A stretch of 64,000 nt of DNA from Acidimicrobiaceae bacterium (GCA_003132305.1 PKXJ01000032.1:64479-128478); one strand, 5' to 3'; positions 1 through 9,715 are shown, counted from the stretch's first letter. The notes: generated by a model from the sequence alone, not told the origin. Translations and numbers: made by a program.

Positions 1-123
1 CTGCTCAAGCGGACCAGCCGTTTCTGTTCGGGCAGTTTTCGAGAAAGGTCGTTCCAGGACTTAAAGTCGTCTCGTTGGTCCTTCGACGACGTCCAATGAC
101 CTATCAATAGGAGAAGTCCACGC

Positions 124-333
124 ATGGCAGTGACCATTTACGGCCTCTGTGCCCTCACCTTCATGATGACGATGTACGCCCTAGAGCGCCGGGGGCGACT
201 CTTCGTCGTGGCCTTCGCCGCGGGCTGTCTTCTCTCGAGCGCGTACGGCTTTCTCGCCGGAGCATGGCCCTTTGGATTGGCGGAGATCGTGTGGGCCTAC
301 ATCGCGTGGCGCCGCTTCCGACTGACTCACTAA
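124..333 (+). CDS. small hydrophobic (membrane) protein, unknown function
   Basis: 69-aa ORF with hydrophobic segments; purine-rich AGGAG upstream of ATG. Confidence 0.6.
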   Translation: MAVTIYGLCALTFMMTMYALERRGRLFVVAFAAGCLLSSAYGFLAGAWPFGLAEIVWAYIAWRRFRLTH

Positions 334-421
334 AAACAAGGTCGTTGTCAGGAAAATTAGGGCCATACGTCGTCGAAGGCGCTCAATTTCTGGAGAGGGT
401 CGCTGGCTATAGTTTGCCCTA

Positions 422-1624
422 ATGAACGGATCTCTCGACATGACCGATAGTCCGCCTGCGCACGAGAGTGAGTCGGTGGCCAGAGGTCGAGAGACGGTGG
501 CGTGTTTAGAGCACGTGACCAAGATTTTTGAGAAGACGCCAGCGGTTGACGACCTCAATCTCGAGATCTACGAAGGGGAGTTCTTTAGTCTTCTCGGGCC
601 CTCCGGGTGTGGCAAGACGACGTCGCTACGGATGTTGGGCGGCTTCGAAGAGCCGACGAGTGGTCGCATCCTCCTCGGCGGACGCGACGTCACGTATCAG
701 GCGCCGTACCACCGCGACGTCAACACCGTCTTTCAGTCCTACGCCCTCTTCCCGCACCTTGACGTCTTTGAGAACGTCGCCTTTGGCCTGCGCCGTCAGC
801 GCCTGAACAAGGCGGAAATCGCTCGACGCGTCGGGTCGCTCCTCGAGATCGTGGACCTGCCCAGTTACGAGAAGCGCCGCGCTTCGCAGCTCTCTGGTGG
901 ACAACAACAGCGCGTTGCTCTCGCGCGAGCGCTGGTGAACGAGCCGAAGTTGCTGCTGTTGGATGAACCCATGTCGGCCCTCGACGCGAAACTGCGTCGA
1001 CAGATGCAGATCGAACTAAAACGAATCCAAACCCAAGTTGGCATCACGTTCCTCTACGTCACGCACGATCAAGAAGAGGCGATGACCATGTCGGACCGCC
1101 TGGCCGTGATGCGCAACGGGAAGATTGAAGGGATTGGTTCGCCTCGCGACGTTTACGACAGTCCCTCTACGGAGTTCGTGGCCACGTTTCTCGGCGCGTC
1201 GAATCTCTTGACCGGTGAGATCACCAACACTGAGGGTCCCTTCGCCACCATTACGTTGACGAACGCCTCGACGCTGTCGGTCCCTCGAGAACGCGTGCCT
1301 GCGATGAGCGGTTCGAAGACCGTCAAGGTCGGCGTGCGCCCCGAGAAGATCAGCATCGGGGCCTCGAGCGCGAGCCCGCCGCCGGGACATAACCAACTTC
1401 GCGGCCGGGTTCGGGTCTCGACGTTTACCGGTGTGGGCAACCAGTACCTGGTCGACACCGCGTCGGGCGTCGAGGTAACGGTCTACGCGCAGAACATTGG
1501 CCAAGAGTTGGCGCCGCGCAGTGGTGAGAACGTGACGCTGACCTGGCCCGTTGAGCACACTTTTGCGGTCCGACCAATGCGGGGCGGCGACGACATCGAC
1601 GAACTACAGAGTGAAGGGGAGTAA
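422..1624 (+). CDS. potA: ABC transporter ATP-binding protein, spermidine/putrescine type
   Basis: Walker A GPSGCGKTT, LSGGQQQRVALARAL, LLLDEP, TOBE-like C-terminus; first gene of SBP/permease operon. Confidence 0.9.
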   Translation: MNGSLDMTDSPPAHESESVARGRETVACLEHVTKIFEKTPAVDDLNLEIYEGEFFSLLGPSGCGKTTSLRMLGGFEEPTSGRILLGGRDVTYQAPYHRDVNTVFQSYALFPHLDVFENVAFGLRRQRLNKAEIARRVGSLLEIVDLPSYEKRRASQLSGGQQQRVALARALVNEPKLLLLDEPMSALDAKLRRQMQIELKRIQTQVGITFLYVTHDQEEAMTMSDRLAVMRNGKIEGIGSPRDVYDSPSTEFVATFLGASNLLTGEITNTEGPFATITLTNASTLSVPRERVPAMSGSKTVKVGVRPEKISIGASSASPPPGHNQLRGRVRVSTFTGVGNQYLVDTASGVEVTVYAQNIGQELAPRSGENVTLTWPVEHTFAVRPMRGGDDIDELQSEGE

Positions 1625-1627
1625 CGA

Positions 1628-2932
1628 ATGGAAACGGATGATTCGGGTATCAACGACGGGGCGATTGACCCGTCGTTCTGGCGAGGGTTGACCCAGCGGC
1701 GAGTATCTCGGCGCCAGGCGCTCACGGCGGGCGCGGGAATCGCGTCGTCACTGTTGCTTGCCACGCACGGGAGCGTGGCGGGCGCGAGTGGGCTACCGAA
1801 CGCTCGTGTCGGTACTGCGAAGTGGTGGGCCAAGCAAAAGCTCCACCACGACGTGAACTTTGCGAACTGGCCTTTCTACATCGACGTCTTGAAAGGAAAA
1901 CATCCGTCGCTCGATCACTTCACGGCCACGACCAACATCAAGGTCAACTATCAGGAGGTTATTCAGGACAACGCGTCGTTCTACGCGAAGATTCGTCCCT
2001 CGCTCCAGGCCGGGCAGGCGACTGGCTACGACATCATGGTCATGACGAATAACAACCCCGAGCTCGGTTACCTGATCGAACTGGGCTGGCTCGTTCCGCT
2101 CGATCATTCGAAAACGCCGAACTTCAAGAAGTACGCCGGGAAACTGGTGACCAATCCTCCCTTCGACCCGGGCAATAAGTACACCATGGCGTGGCAGTCC
2201 GGTTGGACTTCGGTGGGCTACAACTCGAGCCTCGTCAAGCACCCCGGCGACAGCGTGCAGATTCTGTTCGACAAGAAGTACGCCGGGAAAGTTGGCATGC
2301 TGAGCGACCCCTTCGAACTCGGCTCCGTGGGACTGCTGGCTCTTGGTATCGAACCCGCCAAGTCGACGGAGTCGGATTGGGCGAGGGCCGCGAAGAAACT
2401 CCAGAAGCAAAAGAGCGACGGCATCGTGGCCGCCTACTACGACCAGAGTTACATCCAGCACTTGAAGAACGGCGACGTGGTCGTCTCGCAGGTCTACTCG
2501 GGCGACATCTTCCAGGCGAACTTGAGCACTAAGTACAAGAACTTGGTTCTGATGATCCCCAAAGAGGGGCTCATGATCTGGACGGACAACATGATCATTC
2601 CCCTGCACGCTGCCAATCCGCTCGACGCTTTGACCTGCATGGACTACTTCTACAGTCCCGTAACCGAGTCGGTCGTCGAGTACTACAACGACTACATCTG
2701 CCCGGTGCCCGAGGCAAAGCAGCAGTTGCTGCATCCAACAGGTTGGAACAAGGCTGCGCTGAAGGCCCTAAAGTCCGAGATCCAACTTCCCACCACCGTG
2801 ACGGCGGATTCGCTCGACGTCTTCCCGTCGCCCGCACGGATCAAGGCGTCGTTGCCCTACTACCCGTTTAAGAATCAAGAGGAGATCACGGCGTGGAACA
2901 ATCTGTTCCTACCGATCGTCCAGGGGGCGTAG
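1628..2932 (+). CDS. potD: Tat-exported ABC substrate-binding protein, PotD/PotF-like
   Basis: Twin-arginine N-terminus (RRVSRRQALTAGAG), binding protein with polyamine SBP-like organisation between potA and permeases. Confidence 0.85.
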   Translation: METDDSGINDGAIDPSFWRGLTQRRVSRRQALTAGAGIASSLLLATHGSVAGASGLPNARVGTAKWWAKQKLHHDVNFANWPFYIDVLKGKHPSLDHFTATTNIKVNYQEVIQDNASFYAKIRPSLQAGQATGYDIMVMTNNNPELGYLIELGWLVPLDHSKTPNFKKYAGKLVTNPPFDPGNKYTMAWQSGWTSVGYNSSLVKHPGDSVQILFDKKYAGKVGMLSDPFELGSVGLLALGIEPAKSTESDWARAAKKLQKQKSDGIVAAYYDQSYIQHLKNGDVVVSQVYSGDIFQANLSTKYKNLVLMIPKEGLMIWTDNMIIPLHAANPLDALTCMDYFYSPVTESVVEYYNDYICPVPEAKQQLLHPTGWNKAALKALKSEIQLPTTVTADSLDVFPSPARIKASLPYYPFKNQEEITAWNNLFLPIVQGA

Positions 2933-3807
2933 AGAAACAGCATCATCGGGCCGGTTGGGGAAAGAGGCTCGCCCCGTACCTCTTGAGCCTGCCGTCGGGT
3001 GTGTGGCTCCTACTGCTCTTCATAGTGCCCCTCGGGTTCATGTTGATCCAGTCGCTCGAGACGTGCAGCCCGGCGACCGGTCAGTGCGTGATGACGTGGA
3101 GTTGGGGTGAGCTACCCCGGCAGGTGCACCTCTACCATCAGCAGTTCATTACCAGCCTGGTCTTCGCCGCCGCCGCGACGGTCATCGACCTCGTCATCTC
3201 CTTTCCCATCGCCTACTGGATTGCCTTCTACGGCGGGCGTCGAAAGAACTTCTTTCTCATCATGCTGTTGGTGCCGTTCTTCGTGTCGTTCATCATTCGA
3301 ACCATTGTCTGGGAGTTCATTCTTTCGAACAACGGCGTGGTGCTGACGTTTCTCAAGAATCAGCACCTCGTTCCTTCGGGCTTTCACGTGCTGGGCACGA
3401 GCTACGCCGTCATCGCCGGACTGGCCTATAACTACTTGCCGTTCACGGCGTTGCCGCTCTACGTGGCGATCGAGCGCATCGACCGACGAGTTCTCGACGC
3501 CGCGTACGACCTCTACGCCAATCGCCGAGCGGCGTTCCTGCGGGTTATTTTGCCCCTCTCGATGCCCGGTATCTTCGCCGCGTTTCTTCTCACCTTCATT
3601 CCCGCCTTCGGTGACTACGTGAATCAGGAGATCCTGGGCGGCACGTCGAACACGATGATCGGCACCGTCATCCAGAACTCCTTTCTGGCGAACTTCGACT
3701 ACGCCGGCGGCGCGTCGCTCTCGGTCGTGTTGCTGGCCGTGGCGCTACTGGGGATCTGGCTCTACGCCCGACTACTCGGGACGAGCACGATTAACGAGTA
3801 CTTGTGA
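2893..3807 (+). CDS. potB: ABC transporter permease, PotB-like
   Basis: Multiple TM segments, EAA-like loop (DAAYDLYANRRAAFLRVILPLSMPGI); overlaps preceding ORF end. Confidence 0.85.
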   Translation: MEQSVPTDRPGGVEKQHHRAGWGKRLAPYLLSLPSGVWLLLLFIVPLGFMLIQSLETCSPATGQCVMTWSWGELPRQVHLYHQQFITSLVFAAAATVIDLVISFPIAYWIAFYGGRRKNFFLIMLLVPFFVSFIIRTIVWEFILSNNGVVLTFLKNQHLVPSGFHVLGTSYAVIAGLAYNYLPFTALPLYVAIERIDRRVLDAAYDLYANRRAAFLRVILPLSMPGIFAAFLLTFIPAFGDYVNQEILGGTSNTMIGTVIQNSFLANFDYAGGASLSVVLLAVALLGIWLYARLLGTSTINEYL

Positions 3808-4664
3808 GCGTCGAGACCGTCACCGGAACGCGCCCGTCGCCGCCTCGCGAACGCCCCCTCGGGCGTCGGCGCAAAGTTGGTCGCTACGTTCTGCCGACCT
3901 ACTCGTGGCTGGTCATTGGGTACCTGGTCTTTCCCATCGTCATCATGATGATCTACAGCTTCAACCGCGTTCTGGGCGGCGCTCAGGTGGTGAGCTTTTC
4001 ATGGAACGGCTTTACGACGCTGTGGTACCAACAGTGGAGCGGCGTGCCGGGCCTCACCACCGCCTTCTGGCTCTCGATTCGCCTGGCCCTCGTGTCGACC
4101 GTGATCGCGACGGTGCTCGGCACGTTGCTCGCGATGGCGCTCGTTCGCTATCGCTCGAATAAGTTCCGTGGCAAGTTGGCGGTCGAACAGATTCTGTTTC
4201 TCAACATCGCCGCGCCCGAGATCGTCATGGGCGCCTCACTGCTGGGTCTCTTCGTCACGCTGAACATCAACCGAGGCTTTCTCACGTTGGTCCTGGCGCA
4301 CGTCATGTTCTCCATTGCGTACGTCACGGTGACCGTTCGCGCTCGACTGGCGGGATTCGATCGTTCGCTCGAAGAGGCGGCCTACGATCTTGGCGCGAAT
4401 CCCTTGACGACGTTTCGCCTCGTGACCCTGCCGCTCATCATGCCCGGCGTGCTCGCGGGCGCGCTGATGGCCTTCGCGCTCTCGATCGACGACTTCGTCA
4501 CGTCGAACTTCGTCAGTGGCACGTCCGATCCATTTCCCGTCTGGGTCTACGGCGCGACGCGCGTCGGCATCCCGCCTCAAGTCTTCGTCTTTGGCACGTT
4601 CATCTTCATGGTCGGCATTGGTTTCGCCTTCATGAGCATCGTGCTCTCTCGAAAGAAGTCCTAA
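3804..4664 (+). CDS. potC: ABC transporter permease, PotC-like
   Basis: EAA loop (EEAAYDLGANPLTTFRLVTLPLIMPGVLAG); overlaps potB stop. Confidence 0.87.
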   Translation: MSVETVTGTRPSPPRERPLGRRRKVGRYVLPTYSWLVIGYLVFPIVIMMIYSFNRVLGGAQVVSFSWNGFTTLWYQQWSGVPGLTTAFWLSIRLALVSTVIATVLGTLLAMALVRYRSNKFRGKLAVEQILFLNIAAPEIVMGASLLGLFVTLNINRGFLTLVLAHVMFSIAYVTVTVRARLAGFDRSLEEAAYDLGANPLTTFRLVTLPLIMPGVLAGALMAFALSIDDFVTSNFVSGTSDPFPVWVYGATRVGIPPQVFVFGTFIFMVGIGFAFMSIVLSRKKS

Positions 4665-4703
4665 CCAACTCGTGGCGGCGGGTGGCGACGACAAAGACTG
4701 TCG

Positions 4704-5396
4704 TTAGCCCTCGAGGGAGAGTCCGAGTCGCGTTAGGTACCCAACACCCATGACGGCGGCTTCGCATCCGACGTCGGCGAGCGCCGCGACGTCCGCGTCG
4801 TTACGAATACCGCCGGCCGCGACGACCGGGATGCCGCCCGCGCAGATCCGCTCGTACAACGCGAGGTCGGGTCCGCGCATCGTGCCGTCTCGCTCAATCG
4901 CGGTCACGTGTAGCCGCGCCACGCCCGAGCGCTGGCACCGTACGAGGGCCTGGTCGAAGCGCATTGGTACGTTCGTCACCCATCCCCTCGAGGCCAGGCG
5001 ACCGTCCTTGACGTCGATGGCCGCGACCAACCGGTCACCGAGCGCCTCGACGAAGTCGGTGATCGCGTCGTCGTCACTCCACAGGGCGGTGCCGACGATG
5101 ACGCGGGCGGCCCCGGCCGCGAGTACTTCTTGAGCGGTTTCGATGGAGCGAATGCCCCCGGACACTTGAAGCGGCGTTCCCTGGGCCGCGCGACGACACC
5201 GTTCGATGACCACGGGTCGAAGCGCGCCGTCACGAGCGCCTTGAAGATCGACGACGTGAATCATCGGGGGACCGGTCGCCACCAATCGACCCATGAACTC
5301 CTCCAGGGGCTGGCGAAAGAGGACGCGATGGAAATCTCCCTGTTCGAGGCGAACGGCCTCGTCACCGAGCAGGTCGAGGGCGGGGATGATTTGCAT
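4704..5396 (-). CDS. hisA: 1-(5-phosphoribosyl)-5-[(5-phosphoribosylamino)methylideneamino]imidazole-4-carboxamide isomerase
   Basis: IPALDLLGDEAVRLEQGDF, QVSGGIRS, AAGGIRN motifs; divergent from his operon. Start ATG at 5396 (ORF extends to TTG 5405). Confidence 0.88.
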   Translation of the reverse strand: MQIIPALDLLGDEAVRLEQGDFHRVLFRQPLEEFMGRLVATGPPMIHVVDLQGARDGALRPVVIERCRRAAQGTPLQVSGGIRSIETAQEVLAAGAARVIVGTALWSDDDAITDFVEALGDRLVAAIDVKDGRLASRGWVTNVPMRFDQALVRCQRSGVARLHVTAIERDGTMRGPDLALYERICAGGIPVVAAGGIRNDADVAALADVGCEAAVMGVGYLTRLGLSLEG

Positions 5397-5441
5397 GATA
5401 GCCAATTAGCATACTAGCATGTAATCATGACTAGTGGAAAA
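5397..5441. promoter_or_regulatory. candidate divergent hisA / yerC-hisGD... promoter and TrpR-family operator
   Basis: 30-bp intergenic region with TAGCATACTAGCATGTAATCATGACTAGT: two CTAG cores, direct repeat TAGCAT; TAGCAT 6 nt before the yerC ATG. Confidence 0.45.
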
Positions 5442-5741
5442 GTGGTACCGGCCGACGCGAGTCCGGAAACGGCGACGCGCTTCGATGAACTCGTCCAAGC
5501 CTTGGCGCGTCTGCGCGACGTTAACGTCGTCGCCGCGTTCTTGAAAGACCTCTGTACGTTCACCGAACTCGACGCGATGGGCCAACGTCTTCAGGTAGCG
5601 CGTCTCGTCGATGAGGGCGTCTCCTACCTGGAGATCTCGCGTCGAACGGGCGCCTCGACGGCCACGGTGACGCGCGTCGCCCAGTGGCTACACCGTGGCG
5701 AAGGTGGCTACCGCGCCGTGTTGAAACAAAATCGACGATGA
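5427..5741 (+). CDS. yerC: YerC/YecD family TrpR-related regulator
   Basis: TrpR-like fold features: FLKDLCTFTELDAMGQRLQVARLVDEGVSYLEISRRTGASTATVTRV; ATGA overlap with hisG. Confidence 0.85.
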   Translation: MTSGKVVPADASPETATRFDELVQALARLRDVNVVAAFLKDLCTFTELDAMGQRLQVARLVDEGVSYLEISRRTGASTATVTRVAQWLHRGEGGYRAVLKQNRR

Positions 5742-6595
5742 CCGGCCGTTTAACGATGGCGTTGCCCTCCAAGGGACGACTTCGCGAGCCCTCGTGGTCG
5801 CTCTTAGAGGCCAGCGGCGTCTCACCTCAAGAGCCGGGCGAGCGAGTCTTGCAAGCGCACTGTCGAAACGCCGACATCGATCTACTGTTCGTTCGCGCCG
5901 AGGACGTCCCTGAGTACGTCCAGGACGGCGTCGTGGACTGTGGCATCACCGGTCTCGACCTGGTCTACGAACGTGAGTCCCGTGTGGAAGTCCTCTTGCG
6001 TCTCGGCTTCGGTACGTGTTCGCTGCAGGCGGCCGTGTCGAGTGACGACGAAGCGACCCGTCTTGAGGACCTTGCGGGGCGCCGGATTGCGACGTCGCAT
6101 CCGCACATCGCTGCCAAGACCCTCGCCGATCGAGGCGTCAACGCCGAGATCATTCCCGTCGCGGGGTCGGTGGAGATCTCGCCGCGCCTCGGACTCGCGG
6201 ACGCGATCATTGACTTGGTCTCTACGGGCAGTACGCTGCGCACGAACGGACTGCGCTCGATTGACGTGCTCTTCGAGTCCGAAGCCGTACTCATCGGTCG
6301 CGTGAACTCCAAGGACTTCGAAGCGCGTCGCACGCTGACGACCGTGTTGGGATCGGTCATTAACGCGCGGGCCAATCGGTACCTGCTCTGCAACGTGTCG
6401 AAGGAACGTCTGAGCGAAGTCATCGCGGTACTGCCCACCACCGGTTCGCCGTCGGTGATGGACCTCGCGACCCCGGGCGTCGTCGCCGTGCACGCGCTTG
6501 TTCCGGCGGTCGGCATCTGGAAGCTGTTGCCTCGCCTCGAGGCGGCGGGCGCGAGTTCGATTCTGACGTTGCCCGTTGAACGGATGGTCCCGTGA
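5738..6595 (+). CDS. hisG: ATP phosphoribosyltransferase
   Basis: ALPSKGRLREPSW, DCGITGLDLVYE, ATSHPHIAAKTLADRGVNAEI, DLVSTGSTLRTNGL; about 285 aa with C-terminal regulatory-type domain. Confidence 0.92.
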   Translation: MTGRLTMALPSKGRLREPSWSLLEASGVSPQEPGERVLQAHCRNADIDLLFVRAEDVPEYVQDGVVDCGITGLDLVYERESRVEVLLRLGFGTCSLQAAVSSDDEATRLEDLAGRRIATSHPHIAAKTLADRGVNAEIIPVAGSVEISPRLGLADAIIDLVSTGSTLRTNGLRSIDVLFESEAVLIGRVNSKDFEARRTLTTVLGSVINARANRYLLCNVSKERLSEVIAVLPTTGSPSVMDLATPGVVAVHALVPAVGIWKLLPRLEAAGASSILTLPVERMVP

Positions 6596-7650
6596 ACAGA
6601 CCGGTAAAGGTGGACGGGGCGGTGTCCATTGAAGAGATCGTCGACGACGTTCGGACCCGCGGCGACGCGGCGATTGCGGAGTGGTCCGCGCGTTTTGACG
6701 CGACGACGTCCTCCAAGCCCGAGCGCGCCGTCGCCTACGGTGACATTCCCACCACTGCCGTGCTCGCCGCGGCGGAGGCGGTGCGCACCTGGCACGCCGC
6801 TCAGCGGCCCGCGGATCTAATGATGGAGGTTTCGCCGGGCGTCACGTTAGAGCGACGCTGGACACCACTTCGCTCGGTGGGTATCTACGTTCCCCAGGGA
6901 CTCGTCTCGTCGCTGATCATGAGCGCGGTCCCCGCGCAAGTGGCGGGCGTCGAGCGCGTTGTCGTCTGCACGCCGCCCCACGGCTCGGCGGCCGTGGCCG
7001 CCACCGCGGCGCTTCTCGGTATCGACGAGGTGTGGGCGATAGGTGGCGCGCAGGCCATCGCGGCCCTGGCCTACGGCACGGAGTCGATCGCGGCCGTGGA
7101 CAAGATCTTTGGACCCGGGAGTGGCGCCGTCAACACCGCGAAGTTGCTCGTGAGTCGCGACGTCGCCATTGACTTGCCGGCGGGACCCAGTGAGATCGTC
7201 GTCGTCGCCGACGAGGGCGTTGACGAAGCGTTGATCGCCCAAGAGATCGCCGCGCAGATGGAACACGGCCCCGACTCCAAGGGCCACGTCGTTCGCGTGG
7301 GTGACGACCTCGAAGCGGCCCTGGAACAAGTCGAGGAGTACGCCGCCGAGCACGTCGCGCTGCTCGGTGAGCGCGCCGAGTCGCTAGCGGGTCGCATTCG
7401 AAACGCCGGCGCCGTCTTCGTCGGGCCGTACTCGCCGGTGCCCGCCGGTGACTACGCGACGGGTGGCAACCACGTGCTACCGACGGGTGGCTGGGCGAAG
7501 TCGACGGGAGGGCTTGGTCTCGAGGCGTTCATGAAAACAGTCACGGTGCAACGCGTCACCAAAGAGGGACTGGAGCGACTGGCCCCGACCATTGAGGCTT
7601 TGGCCGAACTCGAAGGCATGAGCGCGCACAAGGCCACGGCGCGTCGATGA
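6592..7650 (+). CDS. hisD: histidinol dehydrogenase (compact)
   Basis: VGIYVPQG, AIGGAQAIAALAYGTESI, KIFGPGSGAVNTAKLLVS, AGPSEIVVVAD, GNHVLPTGG; 352 aa. Confidence 0.92.
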   Translation: MNRPVKVDGAVSIEEIVDDVRTRGDAAIAEWSARFDATTSSKPERAVAYGDIPTTAVLAAAEAVRTWHAAQRPADLMMEVSPGVTLERRWTPLRSVGIYVPQGLVSSLIMSAVPAQVAGVERVVVCTPPHGSAAVAATAALLGIDEVWAIGGAQAIAALAYGTESIAAVDKIFGPGSGAVNTAKLLVSRDVAIDLPAGPSEIVVVADEGVDEALIAQEIAAQMEHGPDSKGHVVRVGDDLEAALEQVEEYAAEHVALLGERAESLAGRIRNAGAVFVGPYSPVPAGDYATGGNHVLPTGGWAKSTGGLGLEAFMKTVTVQRVTKEGLERLAPTIEALAELEGMSAHKATARR

Positions 7651-9164
7651 AACCCGAAGCGCTCGAGGCCTATCAGTGGCCTCCCTCAACGGCGGTCATT
7701 GCCCAACGGGTGGGACTCGATCCGCGCTCGATCGTGCGCTTTGACGGCAACGTCGCGGCGACGACGCCCGCGATCGCGCGACCGGCGGCGCTGGCTCGAG
7801 CGCTCGCCGACGTCAACGAGTACGACCGAGGTCGCTATCAACCACTTCGTGAAGCGATTGCGAGCCACCACGATCTCGACGTCAGTCAAGTGGCGCTCGG
7901 GGCGGGGAGCGACGAGTTCATCGTGCTCTTGGCGCACGTCTTCGCCGAAGGCGGCACGATCGCGACGGTCCCTTCGTTTTCGTATTCGATGTACCGCTAC
8001 GCCGCGATCATGGCCGGCGCGACGATTATTGACGACGTCCACAAGGCCGATCTCGTCTACGTCTGTCGACCGAACAACCCGACGGGCGAACTGCCCGACG
8101 TGCCGGACGTGCCCGGACAACTCGTCATCGACGAGGCCTACGCGCACTACGCCGGGGTCGACGCGCTCGAACGAATTGCCAGCGGCGCGATCGTGCTGCG
8201 CACGTTCTCTAAGGCCTACGGGCTCGCCGGTGCCCGCGTGGGTTACGCCCTCGCGAGTGCGGAACTGACGAGTGTCATCTCGTCGCGCCAGGCACCCCTG
8301 TCGGTGTCGTCGCTGTCGGCCGCGCTGGCGCTCGCGGCCCTGTCGACGCCCCTCGATATCTCGGGGGCGCTCGTCGAACGCGATCGGCTCTCACGCGAAC
8401 TCTCGGCACTGGGTCTAAGCCCCCTTCGTTCCTACACGAACTTTCTCTTCATTCCCATGGAAGAGCCCGAGAAGCTCGTGGATCAACTTCTGCCCTACGG
8501 CGCGGTGACGAGGGCCTATCCTGGCGGACTTCGCGTCAGCGTTCGCGACGAACTCGACAACAACTTCCTCTTAGACGCGCTGCGAGCCGTATTGCTCGAT
8601 ACGCCGATGCCTCGCCCAGCACTTCGCTTCGAGAGAAACACCGCCGAGACGCTGCTCAGCGTTCGACTGCGCGTGCCGGGCGAAGGTCGGGTCTTTGTTA
8701 GTACCGGCGCGGGCTTCTACGATCACATGCTCCAGCAGTTGGCCTTTCACGCGGGGGTGGATCTGCGTCTCGAGGGTGTGGGCGATCTCGAGACCGGCGA
8801 TCACCACACCGTCGAGGACATGATGCGCATCTTTGGCCAGGCGCTCGACGAAGCGCTCGGCGATAGAAGGGGTCTGACGCGCTACGGCGAAGCACGGGTG
8901 CCGATGGACGAGGCGCTGGCGCACGCGGTCGTCGACCTCTCGGGACGTGCGACGGCCAATATCTCGATCACTCCCGACGAGGGCATGGCCGCGCACGCCT
9001 TCGAGTCACTGGTCCAGACCGCGCGCATCACCTTGCACGTCACGGCGACGGGCGAGAACGCCCACCACGTCGCCGAAGCGTCCTTCAAGGCGGTTGGACG
9101 GGCGCTGGCCCAGGCTCTGGCGAAGGACGGATCACTGGTGCGCTCGACGAAGGGTTCGCTGTGA
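7647..9164 (+). CDS. hisCB: fused histidinol-phosphate aminotransferase / imidazoleglycerol-phosphate dehydratase
   Basis: N-terminal HisC (CRPNNPTGELP, VIDEAYAHYAG, RTFSKAYGLAGARVGYALA); C-terminal HisB (RNTAETLLSVRL, GAGFYDHMLQQLAFHAGVDL, DHHTVEDMM, ENAHHVAEASFKAVGRAL) in one uninterrupted frame. Confidence 0.92.
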   Translation: MKPEALEAYQWPPSTAVIAQRVGLDPRSIVRFDGNVAATTPAIARPAALARALADVNEYDRGRYQPLREAIASHHDLDVSQVALGAGSDEFIVLLAHVFAEGGTIATVPSFSYSMYRYAAIMAGATIIDDVHKADLVYVCRPNNPTGELPDVPDVPGQLVIDEAYAHYAGVDALERIASGAIVLRTFSKAYGLAGARVGYALASAELTSVISSRQAPLSVSSLSAALALAALSTPLDISGALVERDRLSRELSALGLSPLRSYTNFLFIPMEEPEKLVDQLLPYGAVTRAYPGGLRVSVRDELDNNFLLDALRAVLLDTPMPRPALRFERNTAETLLSVRLRVPGEGRVFVSTGAGFYDHMLQQLAFHAGVDLRLEGVGDLETGDHHTVEDMMRIFGQALDEALGDRRGLTRYGEARVPMDEALAHAVVDLSGRATANISITPDEGMAAHAFESLVQTARITLHVTATGENAHHVAEASFKAVGRALAQALAKDGSLVRSTKGSL

Positions 9165-9715
9165 GTGACGTCGTCGTCGTCGACTACGGCGCGGGCAACA
9201 CTCGTTCCGTTCGCGCCGCGCTCACTCGACTCGGCCGCTCGAGCGTAGTTTCGAGCACTACGTCGGCTATTCGCGACGCGGACTTTGTCGTACTACCGGG
9301 CGTGGGATCGGCGCGAAGCGCGATGCGACACTTGGACGACACGGGCGCCTCGAACGCACTACGTCAGCGATTCAGTGACGGACGCGCGACGCTCGGCATC
9401 TGTCTAGGAATGCAGCTCGCCATGGACCGCAGTGAAGAAGATGGGGGCGTCAAAGGTCTCGGACTGCTCAAGGGCGACGCCGTTCGCCTACGCGAGGGGC
9501 GGGTCCCGCGGCTCGGCTGGTCCGTCGTCGAACCGTGGGGACAGGCGTACTACTTCGCTCACTCGTACGCCGTGCGCTCGTGGGACACGGTCGCGAGCGT
9601 CGAGGGCGTCACGGTCGCCGTTCGTCGCGAGGCCTTTTTGGGGGTGCAGTTCCACCCCGAGAAGAGCGGACCCGCGGGACTCGACTTTCTCGATCAATGC
9701 CTCTCGCTCGTCTAA
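9161..9715 (+). CDS. hisH: imidazole glycerol phosphate synthase, glutamine amidotransferase subunit
   Basis: DYGAGNTRSVRAAL, TLGICLGMQLAM (catalytic Cys), VQFHPEKSG. Confidence 0.92.
   Translation: MSDVVVVDYGAGNTRSVRAALTRLGRSSVVSSTTSAIRDADFVVLPGVGSARSAMRHLDDTGASNALRQRFSDGRATLGICLGMQLAMDRSEEDGGVKGLGLLKGDAVRLREGRVPRLGWSVVEPWGQAYYFAHSYAVRSWDTVASVEGVTVAVRREAFLGVQFHPEKSGPAGLDFLDQCLSLV

Noticed and set aside
1793-2734. Long antisense ORFs such as 1793..2734 -, 12517..13716 +, 25359..26402 +, 45491..46336 +, 27434..28195 +
   Set aside because: They lie opposite strongly supported genes, are rich in Arg/Asp/His/Val repeats typical of GC-rich antisense frames, and show no recognisable domains.
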